DNA of 64,000 bases from DATHKG01 sp035489435 (GCA_035489435.1 DATHKG010000020.1), one strand, 5' to 3'. Counted from the stretch's first letter, positions 1 through 9,753 are shown. The notes: generated from the letters alone by a model not told the origin. Translations and numbers: made by a program.

Positions 1-653
1 CTTCCAACTGAATTCACACCAAGTTGCTGGCGTGTAGGTAGTCCGGGAATCGCTTCCAGTAATTCTTTTTCAATGAAGGCAAACACCTCATCAGGCGTTG
101 ACTGTGGCGGCGATAATTTTTCGCCTTTCACTTTTACAACAATTGGAATGTTACGATACATATCAAATGCCCGGAGATTAAACCAGGCTCTTAGTGTTCT
201 TAACTCAGCAATGAAACCATTTTTTTCGGCTTCGGTAATATTGAATTTAACAGGATCAATCCCCTGGATGTCTTCCAGCGAGTTTGTGGTCAGGTTTATG
301 CCAGTAAACAAAGCGTTAAACATGGTACTGGTATAATTATCCTGGATGGTCCATGTATGATAGTGAGCGCGTTGATAAAGACCACCATCGAACCAGTCTC
401 CTTCACGGTTTGGTGTCATCAGCTCATCCGTTGGCAGTTCCTGGGCATGAAACAAGCCATCACCCTGGATCGACCAGTAGGCATGTTCAAAAGGTCTGAG
501 AAAATCACGGATAAGATCATCTTTTGTCTGAAGAAAGTTTTCTGAAGTGATGCGATCATATAACGTTTCATCGAGTTTTGTACAGCCTGCATTGAATAAT
601 ACAAGGACAAAACTAAGGGGTATCAGCTTCCTGTATCTGTTTAATATTTTCAT
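1..653 (-). CDS. SusD/RagB family nutrient-binding outer-membrane lipoprotein (3' part outside window)
   Basis: The reading frame is open on the minus strand from an ATG at 653 to the window edge, giving about 217 N-terminal residues. The N-terminus is a lipoprotein signal with lipobox-like NAGC, then TKLDETLYDRIT. The following residues (FLRPFEHAYW, QELPTDELMTP, the LRAWFNLRAFD helix, RNIPIV) are typical of the SusD TPR-like fold. SusD proteins sit on the outer-membrane surface as a lid over a SusC transporter and capture glycans. It lies 17 bases downstream of the susC-like gene on the same strand, the usual susC-susD order, so the two are probably co-transcribed. The C-terminal half lies outside the window. 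The family call is firm; the substrate is unknown. Confidence 0.93.
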   Translation of the reverse strand, partial: MKILNRYRKLIPLSFVLVLFNAGCTKLDETLYDRITSENFLQTKDDLIRDFLRPFEHAYWSIQGDGLFHAQELPTDELMTPNREGDWFDGGLYQRAHYHTWTIQDNYTSTMFNALFTGINLTTNSLEDIQGIDPVKFNITEAEKNGFIAELRTLRAWFNLRAFDMYRNIPIVVKVKGEKLSPPQSTPDEVFAFIEKELLEAIPGLPTRQQLGVNSVG

Positions 654-670
654 AATAATTAATAAAAAGG

Positions 671-3600
671 TTAGAAATTAAATTGCAGTCCTGCCAGTAC
701 CTGGAGTGATGAAGGATAATAGTCCCTTGTTCCCCCTCCGTTGGATGTCGCTATGCCTGGTGTTAATCCATTTACCTGCACAGACTCCGGGTCACCACCG
801 GTCCAATTCGTAAAAGTGTACAGGTTTCTACCGGTAAGGTATATGCGGGCTGACTGCAGGTATTTTGAACTTGATTTATAGGTATAACCCAGGGTTACAT
901 TGTCAATCTTTACAAAACTTCCGGATTCAAGAAAGTAATCAGACAAACTTGAATAGGTTGCAGCATTTGTAAGTTTAGAATACTTACTACCATCATATGC
1001 AGAAGTCAGCACATTTGCACCTGATTGGGTTACCGGTGTGCCGGCATAGAAGGCAATGGAGTTGAAGAGCTGGTATCCAAAAGCGCCACGGAGAAATATA
1101 TTCAGATCAAAATCTTTATAGGTGACGGTTTGACCCAGGCTGGCTGTGAATTTTGGCAAGCCGTTACCCACATACTGTTTGTCATCAATCTTGGCAGTGT
1201 TGCCTGGAATTGGTTTGCCGGTTTTGTCGTAAACAAGCAGCCGGCCAATTGAATCAACTCCTGCTGATCTCAGCATATAGAAACTACCAATGCGACGGCC
1301 CTCTTCCAATCTTTGTGCCGTACCTGGGGTTCCGGGTGAAGGCATACTAACCATATCAACAAATTTTTGCCCCTGGTAGGTATCATTTGAAAATGAAACG
1401 AACTTATTGTCATTCGTGGCTGCAGCAAAGGCAACTGAATAATTCACGGCCTTATCTCTCACAACATCTGCATTCAATTGGATTTCGAACCCTGAGTTCT
1501 CCATGGTACCAACATTCGCAAATGTGGTTCCCCTTACGTTTGGCGGGATAGGAACTGCGTAATCGCCAAGCAAATCCTCATTCCGGCGGATATAGTAGTT
1601 TATACTACCTGCAATCCTGTTTTTGAATAACTGGAAATCAAGACCCACATTAAAATTGATTGCCTTTTCCCATCGTAGATCATAGTTGGTGTTTTGACTT
1701 GGTCCCCAGACCTGGTAGGAGGTTCCATTATACAGGAAATATCCGAAGCCGGAATAGGTATCAAGAGAAAGGTAATTTCCGAAGTCCTGGTTACCTGTTT
1801 CCCCATAGTCAGCCCGCAGCTTTAACTCATCGATGAATGGAATATTGCCAAAGAATTTTTCGTTGGATATCCTCCAGCCTGCTGAAGCAGCGGGAAAATA
1901 ACCCCATTTATTTTCAAAGCCGAATTTTGAAGAACCTTCACGACGAAGACTTCCCGACAAATAATATCGGTTACCATAGTCATAGTTCAGTCTTCCAAAA
2001 AAGCCAATGAGTTTTGAATCATTTTTATATGAACCAACATTATTATTTCCGGCAAGCAGGTTCCAGGATCCTGTGCCAAGGTTATTGTAGGTCAGTACAT
2101 CTGATGGGAATCCCTGGTTTGACCCATTAAGGCCGGAGCTGTTGAAATAATAATATGAGTAACCGCCTAACAGTTTAATCGAATGTTCTTTCAATTTAAG
2201 GCTATAGTTCCCTATCCATTCAAAACTGCGCTGATCGTTTTTTACATATTCGCGGCTTCCGGTATTGCGGCCGCCGTTTGAGTTGATGAGGCTTGTATTA
2301 TAGGAAGGAGTAAACCCAAATCTGAAAAAGTCCTGGGTTTGCTGACCAAGTGTCACTTGTGTGAATAGATTTTTGAGGATATTAAGTTTAAATGAACCGC
2401 TCCAGTCAAGATATTTTCCTTCTGAGCCGCTTAAAACAGTGTTTAACTGATCTACAGGGTTAGCTGCACCACTAAAACCCGTACGGATATTGAAGTATTT
2501 GTTTGGATTTAGGGTGTCCATAACCGGTATGGTAGGGCTCAGTGTAATACTTTGGCTGAATGCACCATAATCTGCATTGTTTGATTTGAAATACCTGGGT
2601 GCAATGGTTATTGCTACAGAATAGAGATTATTTGCTGAAGCATGATTAAGATTTAATCTTGCTCCATATTCTTCTTTGGAAGAACGGAGTTCCAGTCCTT
2701 GCGCATCCCTATAATCCATTGAGACCAGGTAGTTGGTGCGGGAACTACCGCCGGAGAATTGCAGGGTATGTTTATGCGAAACCGCCTGCTCACGGCTAAC
2801 GGCTTCAAACCAGTCTGTGTTTCCGCCAAAATCAACACCTCTTTTTTGCTCCAGGAATTGATCGCGGTTCAGCACTTTGAGCCTGTTTGTTGGCGCATCG
2901 AAGCTTATGTATCCATCATAAAATGCACGTGGCTTTTCAGAGCCTTTTTTTGTAGTAATAAGTATGACCCCGTTACTTCCACGTGTGCCATAAATCGCGG
3001 AAGCAGCACCACCTTTTAGTACATCGATAGATTCTATATCATTCTGGTTAAGGTTGTCTATGTTACCGCCCGGGATACCATTGATAACATATAAAGGACC
3101 AAGGCCGGCACTTCTGGATGATGCTCCGCGAAGCTGTATGTTGGGCGATGAATTTGGATCTGCTGCCGCAGTGTTGACTACTGATAAGCCTGCTACTTTG
3201 CCTTGCATCGACATCAACGCACCATTGCCGCCAACTGATAAGAGGTCTTTTGATGACAGGTGAGTAACAGCACTGGATACTTCTTTTTTATCCAATGTGC
3301 CGTAGCCGATCGCAACAACCGTAACATCTTCCAGTGTTGAAGCGCTGCTTCTTAGTTTGATGTCGTAACTGGCAGCTGTGCCTACTGAAATATCAGTAGA
3401 TTCAAAGCCTACCGAGGTAATAACGAGCACATCACCACTTTTTGCAGAGATTGAAAATTTGCCCGCCGCATCGGTTGAGGTTCCTTCTGTTGTCCCTTTC
3501 AGCTTTATGCTTGCACCAGCAACAGGGCTGTTATCCTTTGAAATTACCGTACCCGAAATCTTTTGTCTTTCCTGGCAAATAACTGCTGTGCTGAATAACA

Positions 3601-3691
3601 TGCAGGAGAAGAAGATAATTAATCGCTGCCTGGCACTACAGCAGCCTGACGATCTCCGGAGAAATCTTGCCAATTGTCTTGATACAGTCAT
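671..3691 (-). CDS. SusC/RagA family TonB-linked outer-membrane transporter
   Basis: This is a TonB-dependent transporter that imports oligosaccharides or similar nutrients with SusD. After a signal peptide (basic stretch, then LIIFFSCMLFSTAVICQE) come a carboxypeptidase-like beta-sandwich (ISGTVISKDNSPVAGASI), the SusC hallmark VVAIGYGTLDKKEVSSAV, a plug domain (PLYVINGIPGG, IYGTRGSNGVILITTK) and a long beta-barrel ending in LAGLQFNF. The final Phe is typical of outer-membrane barrels. I chose the ATG at 3691 (about 1006 aa) because it gives a plausible signal peptide. The frame is open to an ATG at 3808, but that extra 39-residue leader comes largely from a 15-bp tandem repeat and looks untranslated. 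It forms an operon with the SusD gene. The substrate cannot be read from the sequence; nearby GH43 and Gfo/Idh/MocA genes suggest plant-type sugars. Confidence 0.95.
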   Translation of the reverse strand: MTVSRQLARFLRRSSGCCSARQRLIIFFSCMLFSTAVICQERQKISGTVISKDNSPVAGASIKLKGTTEGTSTDAAGKFSISAKSGDVLVITSVGFESTDISVGTAASYDIKLRSSASTLEDVTVVAIGYGTLDKKEVSSAVTHLSSKDLLSVGGNGALMSMQGKVAGLSVVNTAAADPNSSPNIQLRGASSRSAGLGPLYVINGIPGGNIDNLNQNDIESIDVLKGGAASAIYGTRGSNGVILITTKKGSEKPRAFYDGYISFDAPTNRLKVLNRDQFLEQKRGVDFGGNTDWFEAVSREQAVSHKHTLQFSGGSSRTNYLVSMDYRDAQGLELRSSKEEYGARLNLNHASANNLYSVAITIAPRYFKSNNADYGAFSQSITLSPTIPVMDTLNPNKYFNIRTGFSGAANPVDQLNTVLSGSEGKYLDWSGSFKLNILKNLFTQVTLGQQTQDFFRFGFTPSYNTSLINSNGGRNTGSREYVKNDQRSFEWIGNYSLKLKEHSIKLLGGYSYYYFNSSGLNGSNQGFPSDVLTYNNLGTGSWNLLAGNNNVGSYKNDSKLIGFFGRLNYDYGNRYYLSGSLRREGSSKFGFENKWGYFPAASAGWRISNEKFFGNIPFIDELKLRADYGETGNQDFGNYLSLDTYSGFGYFLYNGTSYQVWGPSQNTNYDLRWEKAINFNVGLDFQLFKNRIAGSINYYIRRNEDLLGDYAVPIPPNVRGTTFANVGTMENSGFEIQLNADVVRDKAVNYSVAFAAATNDNKFVSFSNDTYQGQKFVDMVSMPSPGTPGTAQRLEEGRRIGSFYMLRSAGVDSIGRLLVYDKTGKPIPGNTAKIDDKQYVGNGLPKFTASLGQTVTYKDFDLNIFLRGAFGYQLFNSIAFYAGTPVTQSGANVLTSAYDGSKYSKLTNAATYSSLSDYFLESGSFVKIDNVTLGYTYKSSSKYLQSARIYLTGRNLYTFTNWTGGDPESVQVNGLTPGIATSNGGGTRDYYPSSLQVLAGLQFNF

Positions 3692-3740
3692 TATGGTTGA
3701 TTTAAATGGTGACTTGGGTAAGTTGGATGCTTTTATTGGA

Positions 3741-3800
3741 GCTGCATGGACTGAAACTGCATGGAATGGAGCTGCATGGACTGAAGCTGCATGGACTGAT
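3741..3800. repeat. 15-bp tandem repeat, 4 copies, at the 5' end of susC
   Basis: Four consecutive 15-base units of the form gctgcatggactgaa occupy 3741-3755, 3756-3770, 3771-3785 and 3786-3800. The second unit has three differences and the last has one. The period is a multiple of three, so if translated from the upstream susC ATG it would give SVHAA-type repeats. It lies between the two candidate susC start codons. Confidence 0.85.
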
Positions 3801-4189
3801 GAGGTCATTTGGGAGCTGAATATCTAAGAATTGTGAGACATCTTATATATGTGCGGGAGTATGTATAAATTCTCATACAAGTTAGCTTATCATTTAGCTT
3901 TTCGGTTTGCGATAGTTGAAAACGCACCGACTTTTCAATTACATGTCGACGATTCAAAATTCTATAGAAAAAAATTCGGCGCTGTAATGTAGTAGAATAT
4001 GCAGATTAGAGAGATTAAAATCTTCTTAACTTGTAGGAGATGTCAAACATTCTTTGTAAATCATAGCCCAATACAAACAAGTATGTTTGTATCAACAGCA
4101 TGTTTGGTTATTTATTTCGCTGGTTTTGTTATTGCAATTATAAGTCAATAGATATAGTCAATAGAAATAGTCAATAGATATATTTAAAT
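3801..4189. other. Intergenic region between divergent susC and GNAT genes
   Basis: About 390 bases separate the divergent susC and acetyltransferase genes. It should contain the promoters of both. I could not find a confident TTG/TAnnTTTG pair on either strand. Only the 13-bp tandem repeat near its right end stands out. Confidence 0.5.
4143..4181. repeat. 13-bp tandem repeat, 3 copies
   Basis: Three 13-base units agtcaatagatat, agtcaatagaaat, agtcaatagatat lie head to tail, ending 8 bases before the start codon of the GNAT-like gene. They fall where its promoter or 5' leader should be, so copy-number change could alter expression. That role is inference. Confidence 0.85.
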
Positions 4190-4483
4190 ATGTATATTAT
4201 GGATAACAATATTCAACACGAACAATTCGGTTCAGGAGGAGTATTTTACTACACATACGAGGGTAATCGAGTGGGAGAGATGCATTACCGAATGTCTGGT
4301 CAGGATAAAATGATTATAGACCATACCGAAGTCGACGAAAAAATGGAGGGGCATGGTATAGGTAAAAGTTTACTGGAAGCGTTGGTTGAATATGTTCGTG
4401 AAAAAAAGATTAAGGTAATTCCGCGATGTACGTTCGCGCAAGCCACTTTCCAAAAAATGAAAGAATGGCAGGATGTACTTTAA
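4190..4483 (+). CDS. Small GNAT-like N-acetyltransferase (COG2388 / Acetyltransf_CG type)
   Basis: This 97-residue protein matches the short YjdJ-like acetyltransferase group that consists only of the acetyl-CoA-binding core. Visible features are the N-terminal strands (GVFYYTYEGNRVGEMHYR), the conserved IDHTEVDEKMEGHGIGKSL segment containing the GxGxGK-like pyrophosphate loop, and the C-terminal IPRCTFAQ strand typical of the family. The substrate is unknown. A start at the second in-frame ATG (4199) is equally possible. The stop codon is followed within three bases by a heptamer repeat array. Confidence 0.85.
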   Translation: MYIMDNNIQHEQFGSGGVFYYTYEGNRVGEMHYRMSGQDKMIIDHTEVDEKMEGHGIGKSLLEALVEYVREKKIKVIPRCTFAQATFQKMKEWQDVL

Positions 4484-4650
4484 GAGAATTATGAATTATG
4501 AATTATGAATTATGAGTTATGAAAAAGTGATGAGTGACGAGTTAGGAATTCATAACTAATTCATCACTCACTCATAACTCATCACTCACTCATAACTCAT
4601 AACTCATCACTAAACTCACCACTCAACACTTACCACTCACCACTTACCAC
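4484..4650. repeat. Heptamer repeat array forming a large inverted repeat between convergent genes
   Basis: The whole gap between the convergent GNAT (+) and Gfo/Idh (-) genes is made of 7-base units. The left half reads aattatg/agttatg/atgagtg; the right half reads the complement cataact/catcact/cactcac, then ccactca/ccactta units. The two halves can pair, so a transcript from either side could fold into a long imperfect hairpin acting as a bidirectional terminator. Units start 2-3 bases after the stop codon on the plus side and directly at the stop on the minus side. Related arrays occur at 22621-22715 and 36759-36796. Confidence 0.85.
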
Positions 4651-5841
4651 TCACCACTTAAAGGGCTTCGCTTGTTTTTGCGCTTTCAACGCCAGCTCGG
4701 TTGCCAGGAAACAATGGGCCTGGGTCATTGCGGTTTCGGTTCTGTTGAGTACATCGTTCACCAAATCTACCCCATAAGTAAGAGGTTCTTTGCTGCTATC
4801 AATATACTCGGTATCTTTTTGATTGACCACGAACAGGTGATTGCCACCCGCACGGCCGGCGATATCTATGTTTTTTCTTATCTCGATATATCCTTCTGTT
4901 CCAAGAATTGTTAACCTCCCGTCGCCCCAGGTTTTCAGGCCATCCGGAGTAAACCAGTCGACTCTTATATAACCCATACCACCATTACCTCTTATCATTA
5001 CATCACCGAAATCTTCAAAAAGAGGATATTGTTTATTGTTTACATTTCCTACCTGCGAACTTACAATTTCGGCCTGGGTCGAACCTGTGAAATAGAGATA
5101 TTGATCAAACTGATGTGAGGCAATGTCTGTAATTATTCCCCCGAAATATTTCTTATCAAAAAACCATGATGGCCTTGATTTTGGCGTCATCCGGTGAGGG
5201 CCGAGGCCGATAGTCTGAATTACTTTACCAATGGCACCTGATTTTACAATCTGGCCGGCTTTGACTGTTGCACGGTTCTCAAATCTTTCGCTATACATGA
5301 TCGAATAAATACGACCTGTTTGTTTCTGGACCTTTCGAATTTCTGTTAGTTGATCAAGAGAAGTAATACCAGGTTTATCAGACATATAATCCTTTCCGCT
5401 TTTCATTACCCTGATGCCAAGGGGCCCTCTCTCGTCGGGTATCGCAGCACTTAATACCAGGTGAACAGATTTATCATCCAGTATCTCCTTTTCGTCTTTA
5501 GCAAGTTTTGCAGATGGATATCGTTTTTGAAATCCGTCTGCAAGATCTTTTTCTTTTGCAAAAAATGAAACAAGTTTACCACCACCCCGGGTTACAGCTT
5601 CAACCTGTGAATAGATATGGCCATGATTGATACCAATAACAGCAAAATTTATTTTGTCCTGGAAATTCTTTTTTGTTGAAATGTATGGGACATCATTTTC
5701 CGATGTTAGAACAGTTTCTCCGGCCAACAGTGTTTTTGGAATAGAAGAGAAAATAGTGAGACCAGCTGCGGAAGCTGCAGCATCAAGCAAAAATTTTCTC
5801 CTGTTACTTTGTGTTTTTTTCATATGTGAGCTTGTTTTCAT
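4651..5841 (-). CDS. Gfo/Idh/MocA family oxidoreductase, Tat-secreted
   Basis: A 396-residue NAD(P)-dependent oxidoreductase of the glucose-fructose oxidoreductase family, acting on sugars or sugar derivatives. A twin-arginine signal (NRRKFLLDAAASAAG) near residue 12 predicts export to the periplasm with cofactor bound. A Rossmann fold follows (INFAVIGINHGHIYSQV), with DKPG in place of the usual EKP motif. The C-terminal substrate domain has GGIITDIASHQFDQYLYF, resembling the family's GGGxLxDxGxH pattern with a catalytic His. The ATG at 5841 was kept; a second ATG at residue 7 would also precede the Tat motif. It is convergent with the GNAT gene and divergent from the sensor kinase at 5983. 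The substrate is not inferable. Confidence 0.9.
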   Translation of the reverse strand: MKTSSHMKKTQSNRRKFLLDAAASAAGLTIFSSIPKTLLAGETVLTSENDVPYISTKKNFQDKINFAVIGINHGHIYSQVEAVTRGGGKLVSFFAKEKDLADGFQKRYPSAKLAKDEKEILDDKSVHLVLSAAIPDERGPLGIRVMKSGKDYMSDKPGITSLDQLTEIRKVQKQTGRIYSIMYSERFENRATVKAGQIVKSGAIGKVIQTIGLGPHRMTPKSRPSWFFDKKYFGGIITDIASHQFDQYLYFTGSTQAEIVSSQVGNVNNKQYPLFEDFGDVMIRGNGGMGYIRVDWFTPDGLKTWGDGRLTILGTEGYIEIRKNIDIAGRAGGNHLFVVNQKDTEYIDSSKEPLTYGVDLVNDVLNRTETAMTQAHCFLATELALKAQKQAKPFKW

Positions 5842-5982
5842 TTGTAATTTAGGGAATTCGATCCAGCTAATTTTCTTTGGCCCTTGTCGTCATCTACACT
5901 TTAAAATCGTCCATTTGCAGAACCGGCTCTGCAGGTTACTCAAGAATTAGCATAAGCACTTTCCAAAACCTTAATTTCATCC

Positions 5983-8900
5983 GTGGATTTTATTTTTTTA
6001 AGACTGCTACGAACCACGTTTTTTTTAATTTTATCCATGATAATGGATCCGGGCCGCGTGTTGCTGGCTCAGCAGATGCCTGTTGAGTGGCGCGTTACGA
6101 ATTATGATGAAAGCAAAGGACTCTCAAACAGGAAGATCACCCAGCTACTTGAAGATAATAAGGGCTATCTCTGGATCGGTACGCCTGACGGCCTGAACCG
6201 TTTTGATGGCTATTCTTTTAAGACTTTCCGCAAGATTCCGGACGATAGTACTTCGATTGGCGGAAATTATATTTCATGCCTGGCTGAGGATAAAAATCAC
6301 AATATCTGGATCGCATTTTTAACGGGGGGCATCAGTTGCTATGAAGCGAAGACAGGAATGTTTAAAAATTATCCTCCAAATAACCTGGAAGGTTCCCTGC
6401 CTGCCGGCGAAATTTCTATGATCTATGCAGATCGGGACAATGAAATCTGGGTTGGTGTTACCCAGCGTGGATTATACCATCTTGACCAGAAGACATCTAC
6501 CTTTTCCCAATACTCGATCAGCAAATTTGATGATCCGTTTTATACACCACAACTAAAAAAAATATATAATACAGTTTACGCTATACTACAGGATGAGACT
6601 GGTTTATTTTGGCTTGCCACCCACGATGGTTTGTACAATTTTGACAAAAAAAACAAAGTCTTCACTGCCCTGCGCATGGGACCGCTAAAGGTTGGTATGC
6701 TCAGGAATGATCTTTTTAATTCGATTGTAACAGACAGTACGGGTTTCTGGCTCGGTAGCTGGGCAGGGGGGATATCTCATTTTGACAGGCGTAATAAATT
6801 ATGGAAAACATATAAATATGATACTGCAAACAGTAAAAAGGCAACAGTAAATATCGTAAGTGATTTAACCCGGAATGCGAGAGGCGATCTTTGGGTAACC
6901 AGCCTGGATAAAGGATTCGGCATCTTTACGGTTTCGATTAACAGCTTCCTGTTTTTTGGCGACCATGATAGCTTTCATGCGAACATTCCTTCAAAACAAT
7001 GTTATGGAGTGCTTGAAGACCGGGAAAAAAATATCTGGATCTCTCATATAGGAGGACTTACAAAAATCGAGCAGCGCAGAAGGTTGTTCCCCTTCAGAAA
7101 ATTACCTGTAAAGCATTCAGACAACGGTGAGTATTATGACGTGAAAACTGTTCTTCATGACCGCGATAGCAACACAACATATATAGGTACAGCAAACGCA
7201 GACGGTCTTTATATTGTTGATGGTGAAAAACACGACACAACCCGGCTCTCATTTGCTGTCAGGAAAGGTGAGGAGCAGTTGTTAGTTGTCAGTGACATTT
7301 TGCAGGATAAGGCAGGCAGGGTTTGGGTGTTGACGCGGGATTATTTTTATCAGCTCAACAGGGAAAAAAAGAGGTTGATGCCAGTTTCGCTTGTTGTAAA
7401 TGATAACAAAGAACGATCAGATAACCTCGGCCGTTTGATGGAAGATTCGCGTGGGCGTATATGGATTACTTCTTTAGTTAATGGTGTTTATGAATTTAAC
7501 CCCGATTCACGGAAAGTTGAGCATTATGCTCACGAAGCAGGGAATAACGCGTCTATTGGCTCCGACGTTGTGCGTACTGTTGCTGAAGATGCGAATGGAA
7601 AGATCTGGTTTGGTGGTATCCGTGGATGCCTTTCGATATTTGATACGAACAGCCGCAGTTTTGAAAATCTTTTTCCGGACTATACGCGGCACAATTTGCT
7701 GGCCAGTAACAGGGTTTGGTCATTAAAGGCTGACAAACGTGGCAATATGTGGGTAGCAACGGATGTGGGTCTTTACCAGTTCGATTGCAGGAATAAAAAA
7801 CCTTCAATAGTAAAACTTTATACAGCTGCGGATGGGTTACAAGCTGATGTGGCAACTGCTTTACAGCTTGATCAGTCTGATAATATCTGGGCGATCACAC
7901 CAGTTTGTCTTTCGATGATAAACCCGCTGAATCGTACCGTTACCAGCTTTAATGCACAGGATGGTCTGATCAAAGAAGAAATTGGTGGAAGGCTTATGCA
8001 GGCACCGGGCAATAAAATGTATATGGCCTCTGTCGGTGGTTATTATATTTTTGATCCGGCCATTACAAGGCATTCAGGGAGTCAACCTGATGTTTATATA
8101 AATTCCTTCAAGATTTTCGATAAAGAAAGAAATTTTCAAAAGGAGCTTGTTGATGAGAACGAGATAAGGCTAAAGTCTAATGAAAACTTTTTTTCTTTTG
8201 AATTTGTAGCTATTGATTTTAACAGGCCCGAACGGCAGCTTTATGCTTATATGCTGGAAGGTTTCGATAAGGACTGGATCTATTCCGGAACAAGGCGATA
8301 CGCAAGTTATACGAACCTTTCGGGGGGACAATATTATTTTAAGGTTCGCGCCAGTATCGGTGCAGGCAAATGGGGTAAAGTAACAGTTATTCCCGTGCGG
8401 ATCAATCAACCGGTTTACAAAACCTGGTGGTTCATCTCGTCGACAATTCTTTTGTTTGGAGTGGCTCTTTTTCTTTTTATACGCAGCCGGAACAGGAAAA
8501 TCAGGGAAGAAAGATCCGAAGTTGAAATCCAGACTGCCATCAATTATTTTGCTTCAAGTATCTATGAACAACAAACAGTTGATACGATTTTGAAAGATGT
8601 TGCGAAGAACTGTATATCCCGATTACATTTTGAGCATTGTGTTATTTACCTGCTGGATGAGCAGCAAAATATGCTTGTTCCCAAAGCGGTTTATGGTTAT
8701 AACAACCCAAACCAATATACATTGGAAAATGCGCCGGCTATTCCAATTGGTAAAGGAATTGTGGGTAGTGTTGCCCGGAGTGGGCAGGGTGAGTTGATTG
8801 CTGACACATCTCTTGACCCACGTTATATTATAGGAGAAAAACAACGTTTTTCTGAAATAACGGTTCCCATGATTTCCGACGGAAAGGTGCTTGGCATTAT

Positions 8901-9696
8901 CGATTGCGAACATTCTGTGAAGCAATTTTTCACCGAAAAACATTTGTCGATTCTTACCACCATCGCATCCTTATGTGCCAACAAGATTGTACGGGCTAAG
9001 GCACAGGAAGAGAAGGAGCAGACCAGGGAAATGTTGCTTACCACGCAGCAACGTATGGCCGATGCTGAAATGCAGGCTTTACGCGCGCAGATGAATCCGC
9101 ATTTTATTTTCAATTGTCTGAATTCTATCAACCGGTATATTGTCAAAAGCGACCAGGCAACTGCTTCGCTTTATCTCACGCGTTTTGCCAAGTTGATAAG
9201 GTTGATTCTTGACAATTCCAACAGTAAAAACGTGATTTTATCAAATGAGCTCGAGGCATTAAAACTCTATATCGAAATGGAGGCCCTGCGCTTTGATAAG
9301 AAATTTGATTATCTCATTAATATATCCCCTGAAGTAAATGCCGACAGCATTGAAGTGCCACCACTTATCATACAACCTTATGTAGAAAATGCCATCTGGC
9401 ACGGTCTGTTGCACAAGGACAGGGCCGGGCGCTTAAGTATTGAAGTTAGCATGAGTAGCGAAACGATGCTGCAGTGTGTTATCGAGGATAATGGCATTGG
9501 CAGGGCACACGCCCGTGAGTTAAAAAGTAAGTCTGCCACAACCCGGAAATCACTGGGCATAAAACTGACTGAAGATCGCATTTCACTTGTTAACAGGCAT
9601 ATGACCATGAGTGCGAGTGTAGACATCCTTGATATGACCCTTCCTGACGGACAGGCTGCGGGAACAAAAGTTATTATCAAAATACCTGTTATGTAA
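5983..9696 (+). CDS. Hybrid periplasmic-sensor histidine kinase: Reg_prop, Y_Y_Y, GAF, LytS-type kinase
   Basis: A 1237-residue membrane sensor. A signal peptide starts at a GTG (5983); an internal ATG at 6037 would remove it, so GTG is preferred. Residues about 35-700 form a two-bladed Reg_prop propeller sensor (GLSNRKITQLLEDNKGYLW, LWIGTPDGLNRFDGY). A Y_Y_Y domain spans about 728-805, one membrane helix lies near 814-832, a GAF domain near 860-1005, then a short coiled coil. The kinase core is the LytS/YehU type with MNPHFIFNCLNSINRY near residue 1036 (phospho-acceptor His) and ATP-binding NAIWHGL and IEDNGIGRA motifs. No LytTR regulator is adjacent, so its partner is elsewhere. Its position in the SusCD/GH43 region suggests carbohydrate sensing, but that is inference. 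Confidence 0.93.
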   Translation: MDFIFLRLLRTTFFLILSMIMDPGRVLLAQQMPVEWRVTNYDESKGLSNRKITQLLEDNKGYLWIGTPDGLNRFDGYSFKTFRKIPDDSTSIGGNYISCLAEDKNHNIWIAFLTGGISCYEAKTGMFKNYPPNNLEGSLPAGEISMIYADRDNEIWVGVTQRGLYHLDQKTSTFSQYSISKFDDPFYTPQLKKIYNTVYAILQDETGLFWLATHDGLYNFDKKNKVFTALRMGPLKVGMLRNDLFNSIVTDSTGFWLGSWAGGISHFDRRNKLWKTYKYDTANSKKATVNIVSDLTRNARGDLWVTSLDKGFGIFTVSINSFLFFGDHDSFHANIPSKQCYGVLEDREKNIWISHIGGLTKIEQRRRLFPFRKLPVKHSDNGEYYDVKTVLHDRDSNTTYIGTANADGLYIVDGEKHDTTRLSFAVRKGEEQLLVVSDILQDKAGRVWVLTRDYFYQLNREKKRLMPVSLVVNDNKERSDNLGRLMEDSRGRIWITSLVNGVYEFNPDSRKVEHYAHEAGNNASIGSDVVRTVAEDANGKIWFGGIRGCLSIFDTNSRSFENLFPDYTRHNLLASNRVWSLKADKRGNMWVATDVGLYQFDCRNKKPSIVKLYTAADGLQADVATALQLDQSDNIWAITPVCLSMINPLNRTVTSFNAQDGLIKEEIGGRLMQAPGNKMYMASVGGYYIFDPAITRHSGSQPDVYINSFKIFDKERNFQKELVDENEIRLKSNENFFSFEFVAIDFNRPERQLYAYMLEGFDKDWIYSGTRRYASYTNLSGGQYYFKVRASIGAGKWGKVTVIPVRINQPVYKTWWFISSTILLFGVALFLFIRSRNRKIREERSEVEIQTAINYFASSIYEQQTVDTILKDVAKNCISRLHFEHCVIYLLDEQQNMLVPKAVYGYNNPNQYTLENAPAIPIGKGIVGSVARSGQGELIADTSLDPRYIIGEKQRFSEITVPMISDGKVLGIIDCEHSVKQFFTEKHLSILTTIASLCANKIVRAKAQEEKEQTREMLLTTQQRMADAEMQALRAQMNPHFIFNCLNSINRYIVKSDQATASLYLTRFAKLIRLILDNSNSKNVILSNELEALKLYIEMEALRFDKKFDYLINISPEVNADSIEVPPLIIQPYVENAIWHGLLHKDRAGRLSIEVSMSSETMLQCVIEDNGIGRAHARELKSKSATTRKSLGIKLTEDRISLVNRHMTMSASVDILDMTLPDGQAAGTKVIIKIPVM

Positions 9697-9753
9697 AAAC
9701 GGTAAACCTCTCAGTTTATCCTTGCAGGTATTGTCAAATATCCGGATACAGAA

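Noticed and set aside
3378..3827. Plus-strand 149-codon frame opposite susC
   Set aside because: It lies antisense to a strongly conserved SusC plug/leader region, and its open length comes partly from the 15-bp repeat; no protein-like domain.
7481..9680. Minus and plus strand frames of 60-107 codons inside the sensor kinase gene
   Set aside because: All are shadows of the continuous 1237-codon frame with conserved kinase motifs.
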